The notes under the pieces were generated by a model that searched no databases, had not been told where the DNA came from, and worked only from the letters and a program-made list of their open reading frames with translations. The position numbers and the translations under genes are program-made. DNA of 10,687 nt from Puniceicoccaceae bacterium (GTDB lineage: Bacteria; Verrucomicrobiota; Verrucomicrobiia; Opitutales; Coraliomargaritaceae): contig PWZW01000095.1 of assembly GCA_003567255.1 (NCBI GenBank), forward strand, positions 1 to 10,687, read 5' to 3'. Every line of letters begins with the position of its first letter. Positions within the stretch are counted from its first letter, which is position 1. This document shows positions 5,836-10,687 of the stretch, in pieces.

Positions 5836-7266
5836 CTAAGCGATCACCGTGCGCAGCGCCTCCGCAAACCGCGCAGGAACCGCGTCGAAGGAGCCATTGG
5901 TAAAGAATACAAAGAGGGTGTTTGCACAGGCTTTCTGGTCAAAATCAATCACCAGAGAGGTGAAGAGTTCCTCGTTGGTACGAAAGCTTGAGGCCTTATG
6001 TCCGCTACGTTTGAGCGCTTGAACCATGTTTTCGGTATTGAGTCGTTTATTTTCCGCAAGGGCCGCCCCCCGATGGACCGCTCCGAGGTAAACCGTGTCG
6101 GCGCTTTCAAAGGCCTCGGTGAAGGCCTCCTGAAAATGTTCGGATCTGGCGGTATTGCTCCTGGGTTCGAAACAAGCCACCAAGCGTGACTCCGGGTGGG
6201 CCGCGCGCAAAGCCCGAAGGGTGCCCGCAATGGCTGTCGGATGATGGCCAAAGTCCTCCAGGATACGGGTACTCCCGCGATCAAATAAAACATCCTGCCG
6301 TCGTCGCACGCCTTTAAAGTTTCCCAACTCATCGAGACAAAACCCGCTTGGGTCGACGGTGCCGCCACTACTGAGGGCCGCTGCCAAACTTGCCGCGGCG
6401 GCATTCATGGCGTTAAATTTCCCATACAAGCCCCATTGAATGTGCGCCCAGAGCTTACCTTTCCAGACCAGAGAGAAAGCCCCTCCAGAGGCGAGATCCG
6501 TATAATCGGAGATGACCAGGTCGTTCTGCGGTCCAAAACCAAAGGTGCAAACGTTGGTCCAGGGCACGGGTAACAGTGTTCGGAGGTTGGGGTCGTCTCC
6601 ATTGACGACCGCATGGCCCGAACTCGGCATAATCCTCAAGAAATGCTGAAATGTGCGCTGGACGTCCTGAAGGTCGCGAAAAATATCCGCGTGATCGAAT
6701 TCAAGATTATTGAGCACGGCCACGCGCGGGCGGTAGTGAATAAACTTACTCCGTTTATCAAAAAAGGCGGAGTCATATTCGTCCCCTTCGATCACAAAGG
6801 TTTCCCCCGCTCCCAACGCCGCCCCGGCGGGAAGGTCATGAGGCACACCCCCGATCAACCACCCGGGACCCTTACCCGCTTTTTCCAGGAGGTATGCGGT
6901 GATGCTTGAGGTCGTGGTTTTTCCATGGGTTCCGGTAACCACCACTGGACGTCGTTTGAGCAAAACCAGCTCGCCCAGCATCTGCGGCAGCGAAACGAAG
7001 GGAAATGCCTGGGTATCGAGCAGCCACTCAAGTTCCTCGTTTCCACGAGACATGGCATTGCCAACAACGACGCAATCCGGGGCGAGTTTTTGCAAGCGCT
7101 CCACCGAGAAGCCCTCATGGACAGGAATTCCTGAAGCGGCCAAAACATCGGACATGGGTGGGTAGACCCCCGAATCCGATCCGGAGACGCGGTGCCCCTG
7201 CTCACGTAAAAGCAGGGCCGCATTTCCCATTGCTGTGCCACAAATTCCCAGAAAGTAAATATGCAT
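5836..7266 (-). CDS. mpl: UDP-MurNAc:L-Ala-gamma-D-Glu-meso-DAP ligase (murein tripeptide ligase)
   Basis: Mpl reattaches the recycled tripeptide L-Ala-D-Glu-mDAP to UDP-MurNAc using ATP, a cytoplasmic step of peptidoglycan recycling. The 476 residues follow the Mur ligase plan. The N-terminal UDP-binding Rossmann domain has GICGTAMG (7-14). The ATP loop is TGTHGKTTTS (111-120). The Mpl-type EGDEYDSAFFDKRSKF (160-175) and LNNLEFDHADIF (185-196) distinguish it from MurC. Later motifs are YGKFNAMNA (281-289), GVRRRQD (319-325), EDFGHHPTA (337-345) and FEPRSNT (366-372). Length is slightly above E. coli Mpl. It heads the four-gene minus-strand run and is divergent from the VOC gene across 114 bp. 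Its presence implies meso-DAP in the cell wall and active recycling. Confidence 0.95.
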   Translation of the reverse strand: MHIYFLGICGTAMGNAALLLREQGHRVSGSDSGVYPPMSDVLAASGIPVHEGFSVERLQKLAPDCVVVGNAMSRGNEELEWLLDTQAFPFVSLPQMLGELVLLKRRPVVVTGTHGKTTTSSITAYLLEKAGKGPGWLIGGVPHDLPAGAALGAGETFVIEGDEYDSAFFDKRSKFIHYRPRVAVLNNLEFDHADIFRDLQDVQRTFQHFLRIMPSSGHAVVNGDDPNLRTLLPVPWTNVCTFGFGPQNDLVISDYTDLASGGAFSLVWKGKLWAHIQWGLYGKFNAMNAAAASLAAALSSGGTVDPSGFCLDELGNFKGVRRRQDVLFDRGSTRILEDFGHHPTAIAGTLRALRAAHPESRLVACFEPRSNTARSEHFQEAFTEAFESADTVYLGAVHRGAALAENKRLNTENMVQALKRSGHKASSFRTNEELFTSLVIDFDQKACANTLFVFFTNGSFDAVPARFAEALRTVIA

Positions 7267-7380
7267 CGCTTAAAGGTTGTCTGTTGCTTTGCGGAGGAAC
7301 TCAAGACGTAAGCAGAGAGATGATTGAATTTCAAATAGAGGAGGGTTGCATCTCACTTCCAGCGCCCTTAACTGGTGAGC
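7267..7380. promoter_or_regulatory. Divergent intergenic region between mpl and the VOC gene
   Basis: This 114-bp stretch must carry the promoters for both genes if neither is read from further upstream. A TTGAAT at 7324-7329 could be a -35 box for the plus strand, but I see no convincing -10 at the right distance. A GAGGAGGG at 7338-7345 resembles a ribosome-binding site, but it has no in-frame start at useful distance, because TAA at 7369-7371 closes the VOC frame upstream. Confidence 0.35.
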
Positions 7381-7764
7381 ATGAGTGTAAAATTCCTCCA
7401 TACCCGTATCCGAGTCTCAGACATGGAAAAATCGATTGATTGGTACCAGCGCAGTTGCGGTTTTGAAGTGTTTAAGCGCAACGATAAGTCACCCGCTGGC
7501 AACCAGATCGTCCACCTCAAGCTCCCCGGCAACGCCCATATGCTGGAGCTCTGCTATTCGCCGGATTTTGAGGTCAAATTCCCTGAAGATCTCATGCATA
7601 CCTGTATCGGCGTGGACGACATCATCGCCTACTGCCAGAAACTTGAGTATGATGGGTTTGAAATTTGGCCCGGCAATTGGCGGGATAAGTTTACCAATGA
7701 CGATAAAAAGATGGCCTTCCTTACGGATCCAGACGGCTACGAACTAGAGATTTTGGAGAACTAA
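7381..7764 (+). CDS. VOC-family glyoxalase I-like protein
   Basis: The 127-residue protein has the two-module VOC fold of lactoylglutathione lyase. That enzyme isomerises the methylglyoxal-glutathione hemithioacetal to S-lactoylglutathione. The four metal ligands of E. coli GloA have counterparts: H7 (FLHTRIRVSD), E56 (MLELCYS), H73 (LMHTCIGVDD) and E123 (DPDGYELEILE). The opening SIDWYQRSCGFEV also follows GloA. With only family-level similarity another VOC dioxygenase or isomerase role is possible. I chose ATG at 7381; a GTG at 7375 would add two residues, and neither has a strong ribosome-binding site. A stop at 7369-7371 rules out longer versions. The gene converges with hrpB, leaving 36 bp between them. 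Confidence 0.85.
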   Translation: MSVKFLHTRIRVSDMEKSIDWYQRSCGFEVFKRNDKSPAGNQIVHLKLPGNAHMLELCYSPDFEVKFPEDLMHTCIGVDDIIAYCQKLEYDGFEIWPGNWRDKFTNDDKKMAFLTDPDGYELEILEN

Positions 7765-7768
7765 AGGG

Positions 7769-7800
7769 AGCGACTGGAGGGCATGCCTGGGCACGTCGCT
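7769..7800. terminator. Possible bidirectional terminator between VOC gene and hrpB
   Basis: Inverted repeats AGCGAC (7769-7774) and GTCGCT (7795-7800) enclose an inner palindrome GGCATGCC (7780-7787). The element sits exactly between two converging stop codons. Only three T follow on either strand, so the case rests on position and symmetry. Confidence 0.35.
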
Positions 7801-10392
7801 TTAGCGCCATTCGTGTTTGGGATAGCGTCCCGCCAAATCTTTCCTGACGCTTGCGTAAGTTCGTTCCCAAAAACCATCCAGGTCCTCTGTCAATTGGACG
7901 GCTTTTCGGTTCGGTGCAAGGATCTCGATGATGAGTGGTACCTTTCCATTGGCCAGACGGAGGGTATCGCCAGGGACATCGTAAAGCTCCTGCACGGTCG
8001 CTGCGATACGTGCTCTCCCGTCTTCGTGGTAATGGATCGGGGTGGGACGCTTTCTGCGGGGGAGTTGCCATTCGGCCGGGGCCCACGCCTCGAGGTAGTA
8101 GCGCTGTTCTGGACTAATCCACTCCGAAACGACGGCAAAGACCTCGCGGTCCTTGATTTCCCGATAAGAAACCGCGCCCTCGCAGACTTGCTCCAAAAGG
8201 AGCAACCGCGCCTCCGCATCAATCCCTGAAATCTCAGACTCGGGACAATGGTGCGCCAGGAAATTGACCCGCGCAATCCACTGGTCAACGGCCTTGGTCC
8301 ATTTTTTGAGCACCAACCGCCCCTCAAACACCTCTTTGGCAAGGAGCCCCGCAGCTTTGTGCGTCGGCCGTCCCCGCTCGGCCTGTTCCAGAACAAGTGA
8401 GCGAAAACGGCGCTCTTGTATCGAAATCACCTTACGCTGGGCGGAATCATAGTGCTCAATGTTTCCGGAAAAGAACTCGTTGGGGAATAAGGATTCGAGA
8501 AGCCTCGGGCTGACAGCGTGGGCCATGCCAAGCAGCACGGTAACGTCGCCACGAACCTCACGCTCCTCTTGTTCGCAAGCGATCAAGAGGTCGCCATCCA
8601 CCACACTTTCCCGCCGAAGCTCGCCAACCTTTCCGGAAACGGTGCGGGCCCGCCGGGTACCCCGATCAATCCGCAGGGCGAGATGATCACTGAAGGCACA
8701 CAAGAGGCACCGCCCCACCCGCTCCTCGAGGGACGACGAGCCGACCCCAGGGGCAACGGGCTCACTGGAAACCGCTGCGCCAGCACGTTCGAGCGTTTGG
8801 ATGGTTTGCCGGGCAGCCAGCGCAGCCTGGCGAGCACCTGCCGCGTGGATGTTGAGCTCCTGACAACGCCCGAGATCGAAACGGAAGGATTCGGCAAGCT
8901 TGAGTGCCCTCAACTGCACCAAAAGATCGCTCACACCCTCTCCGTAAGCTTCCACTTCAGCCTCTTGAAGGGCGCGGTTGCCCCTTCCGGAAAAAGGACG
9001 ATAGATGGGCCGACTCTCCAAAAGCGCGGCAATTTCGGCGCACTCCCGTAGGACGCCGAGCTTTGCACCCTCCACCAGCATGCGCGCGTAGCGCGGGTGC
9101 TGGGGTAAGCTCGCCATTTGCTTTCCCATCGGCGTCGCCTGCCCTGCTCCGTCGACGGCACCCAGCATCTGTAACTGCGCTTGCGCAAGCTCCACAGCTG
9201 ACCCCGTTGGCCTTTCAAACCATGCTTCAACCGCTCCTGCATCAAAGGCGCGCCCGGCGGCAGTTAACAAGAGTGCCATCTCGGTGAGGTCGACCCGTAG
9301 AACCTCCGGGCAATCCTCAGCGGCGCGGGCGGCATGTTCCGCCTCACTCCAAAGCCGGTAAACCTGCCCGGGGCCGGTCCGCCCGGCGCGTCCGGCCCTC
9401 TGATCTGCGGAGGCCCGACTAATGGATTCCACCAAGAGGGAATTAATCCCCCGTTTGGAATCGTAACGGGCGATCCTCGCCAGTCCGCTGTCGATCACTA
9501 CCCGAACCCCGTCAATGGTCAGCGAAGTTTCCGCAACGTTGGTGGAGACAATGATTTTGGGCTGGGAGGAAGGTCCCACCGCAGCGTCTTGTTGGTCCGG
9601 GCTAAGGCCACCGTGTAGGGCGTGAAGCTGGTATCCACGGGCGAAGGGAGCATTTTCTAAGGCACGCAGGGTGCGCCCGATCTCGTAGGCTCCGGGCATG
9701 AAGATGAGAATGTTCCCCTCGCACTGGTCGGCTTGGGCGCGTTTCAGCGCGGCGACCGCGCGTTCCCAAACCGGCGCGGTCTGATGCCCGATAGCCGCAC
9801 CGGTGTATTCAATCGAAAGGGGGTACAGGCGTCCCTCTGCCCGTACTGCCAAGGCATTACCGAGGTAGCTGACGACCGGCTCCAGTGAAAAAGTTGCCGA
9901 CATGACCACCAGGCGTAAGTCCGGACGCCGCTCCGCAATACAACGACGCACTTCGGAAAGGCTGAGGTCACTGAAAAGATTACGCTCGTGAAACTCATCA
10001 AAAACCACGGCTCCGACGCCTTTTAATTCCGGATCGGCGAGGATGCGCCTTAGCAAGATGGCCTCGGTGACAAAAACAATTCTGGTGGCGCGACTGGTTT
10101 TGTTGTCGAAACGAATTTGATACCCCACCTCATCTCCGAGCGCTACCGAGCGCTCAGCGGCTACCCTGTGGGCGAGCATACGGGCCGCTAGACGGCGCGG
10201 CTGAAGCACGATGATCTCCCCTTCCGCCAGGCCGCGGTCGAGAAGCATTTGCGGCACTTGAGTCGACTTCCCCGAACCAGTCGGCGCAGCCAAAACGATT
10301 TTTCCGCGGGCGCGCAGCCCCCTTTCGATCTCATCGGCGACCTCAAAAATGGGTAAACTTCCTGTACCTGAACTCTTTTGCACGTTCTTCAT
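7801..10392 (-). CDS. hrpB: ATP-dependent RNA helicase HrpB (DEAH-box)
   Basis: The 863-residue protein (numbered from ATG at 10392) is a DEAH/RHA-type helicase using ATP to remodel RNA. Motifs in order: Walker A APTGSGKST (36-44), DEFHER (132-137, the HrpB variant of DEAH), MSAT (164-167), STNVAETSLTIDG (283-295) and QRAGRAGRTG (331-340). A winged-helix/ratchet region follows, then the long C-terminal part with FPNEFFSGN typical of HrpB rather than HrpA. The length agrees with HrpB (about 800-860). The frame stays open upstream to an ATG at 10494, but those 34 extra residues are not helicase-like and would run into the intergenic region shared with ribB, so I prefer 10392. No strong ribosome-binding site is seen. 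The cellular role of HrpB is poorly defined in most bacteria. It is convergent with the VOC gene and divergent from ribB. Confidence 0.93.
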   Translation of the reverse strand: MKNVQKSSGTGSLPIFEVADEIERGLRARGKIVLAAPTGSGKSTQVPQMLLDRGLAEGEIIVLQPRRLAARMLAHRVAAERSVALGDEVGYQIRFDNKTSRATRIVFVTEAILLRRILADPELKGVGAVVFDEFHERNLFSDLSLSEVRRCIAERRPDLRLVVMSATFSLEPVVSYLGNALAVRAEGRLYPLSIEYTGAAIGHQTAPVWERAVAALKRAQADQCEGNILIFMPGAYEIGRTLRALENAPFARGYQLHALHGGLSPDQQDAAVGPSSQPKIIVSTNVAETSLTIDGVRVVIDSGLARIARYDSKRGINSLLVESISRASADQRAGRAGRTGPGQVYRLWSEAEHAARAAEDCPEVLRVDLTEMALLLTAAGRAFDAGAVEAWFERPTGSAVELAQAQLQMLGAVDGAGQATPMGKQMASLPQHPRYARMLVEGAKLGVLRECAEIAALLESRPIYRPFSGRGNRALQEAEVEAYGEGVSDLLVQLRALKLAESFRFDLGRCQELNIHAAGARQAALAARQTIQTLERAGAAVSSEPVAPGVGSSSLEERVGRCLLCAFSDHLALRIDRGTRRARTVSGKVGELRRESVVDGDLLIACEQEEREVRGDVTVLLGMAHAVSPRLLESLFPNEFFSGNIEHYDSAQRKVISIQERRFRSLVLEQAERGRPTHKAAGLLAKEVFEGRLVLKKWTKAVDQWIARVNFLAHHCPESEISGIDAEARLLLLEQVCEGAVSYREIKDREVFAVVSEWISPEQRYYLEAWAPAEWQLPRRKRPTPIHYHEDGRARIAATVQELYDVPGDTLRLANGKVPLIIEILAPNRKAVQLTEDLDGFWERTYASVRKDLAGRYPKHEWR

Positions 10393-10545
10393 CCTACGCG
10401 CTGGCCGAAAGAAACAAGGCAAATACGAAGGCAACGCGGAGAATTCGGGGATTTGTGGAAAGTTCCCGCCCCTTTCACGGCCCACCGAGTACACCCGCCC
10501 GGTGATTGGTGGTTGCGATTATCAGGATAAGGATAAGATAGAGCT
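10393..10545. promoter_or_regulatory. Divergent intergenic region between hrpB and ribB
   Basis: The 153 bp separate two outward-facing genes and should contain both promoters. A possible plus-strand pair TTGCGA (10513-10518) and TAAGAT (10534-10539, 15-bp gap) would place the transcript start almost at the ribB ATG; I regard it as weak. I looked for the conserved segments of an FMN riboswitch and did not find them. Confidence 0.4.
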
Positions 10546-10687
10546 ATGAACGATTTTGATACCGTGGAAGACGCCATCGCAGACATTGCTGCGGGAAAGC
10601 TCGTTATCGTAACAGATGACGAAGCCAGAGAAAACGAGGGAGACCTCGTGATGGCGGCCGCGAAGGCAACGCCGGAAACGGTTAACC
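10546..10687 (+). CDS. ribB: 3,4-dihydroxy-2-butanone 4-phosphate synthase, 5' part (RibB or RibBA)
   Basis: The first 47 codons are in the window and the gene runs off its end. The enzyme converts ribulose 5-phosphate to formate and 3,4-dihydroxy-2-butanone 4-phosphate for riboflavin synthesis. The visible part has the family opening (VEDAIADIAAGKLVIVTDDE) and the active-site motif RENEGDLVMAA, whose acidic residues bind magnesium and substrate. The start at 10546 fits the usual N-terminal length; GGATAAG upstream is a modest ribosome-binding site. Whether a GTP cyclohydrolase II domain follows (RibBA) cannot be seen. Confidence 0.92.
   Translation, partial: MNDFDTVEDAIADIAAGKLVIVTDDEARENEGDLVMAAAKATPETVN

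Noticed and set aside
6163..6173. GGGTTCGAAAC, resembling a tRNA T-loop
   Set aside because: It encodes the conserved FEPRSN segment of mpl on the other strand, and no matching acceptor or anticodon arm surrounds it.
8518..9051. Plus-strand open frame of 177 codons inside hrpB
   Set aside because: It is antisense to an intact, motif-complete helicase gene and has no recognisable motif of its own.
10393..10545. FMN riboswitch ahead of ribB
   Set aside because: The conserved segments of the RFN element are absent from this 153-bp leader.

Overview
The window most resembles a chromosome of a Gram-negative, DAP-type peptidoglycan bacterium. I lean to Verrucomicrobiota, class Opitutae, because the RHS core ends in the form DPIEERGGMNLYGF...FDLLG, which I associate with that group. 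That is recollection, not a search result. Housekeeping DNA (3106-10687) is GC-rich (about 58% in the stretch I counted). The left end is much more AT-rich (37.5% G+C over 601-840).

Left, accessory part (1-3105). On the minus strand there is a 5'-truncated RHS/YD-repeat gene (863-2257, with RHS-like reading open back to 2398). It carries a private 150-residue Cys-rich, Gly/Ala-rich C-terminal tail. Overlapping its end is a gene for a small four-helix membrane protein (495-896). This layout matches a polymorphic RHS toxin followed by its immunity gene, with the membrane as the likely site of action. The last 103 bp of the small gene's region occur again at 1-103. Between the copies lies a 372-bp AT-rich patchwork: a 61-bp palindrome, a pair of 19-bp repeats, and four exact copies of a 17-bp unit. 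It looks like debris of insertion sequences or MITEs. From 2428 to 3105 no gene is supported; it holds a hairpin and a pair of GC-rich 25-bp repeats.

Middle (3106-7266). Four genes lie head-to-tail on the minus strand. In transcription order they are mpl (murein tripeptide ligase, cell-wall recycling), a hot-dog acyl-CoA thioesterase, a secreted TraB/GumN-family protein, and an RlmD-type RNA uracil-5 methyltransferase. Gaps of 39, 91 and 44 bp suggest one transcription unit.

Right (7381-10687). A glyoxalase-I-like VOC protein gene on the plus strand is divergent from mpl. It converges on a complete hrpB-type DEAH-box helicase gene on the minus strand. Divergent from hrpB is the start of ribB (3,4-dihydroxy-2-butanone 4-phosphate synthase, riboflavin pathway), cut by the window edge.

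The housekeeping genes look ordinary and intact. The part worth attention is the RHS tail, its candidate membrane immunity protein and the duplicated end of that gene.
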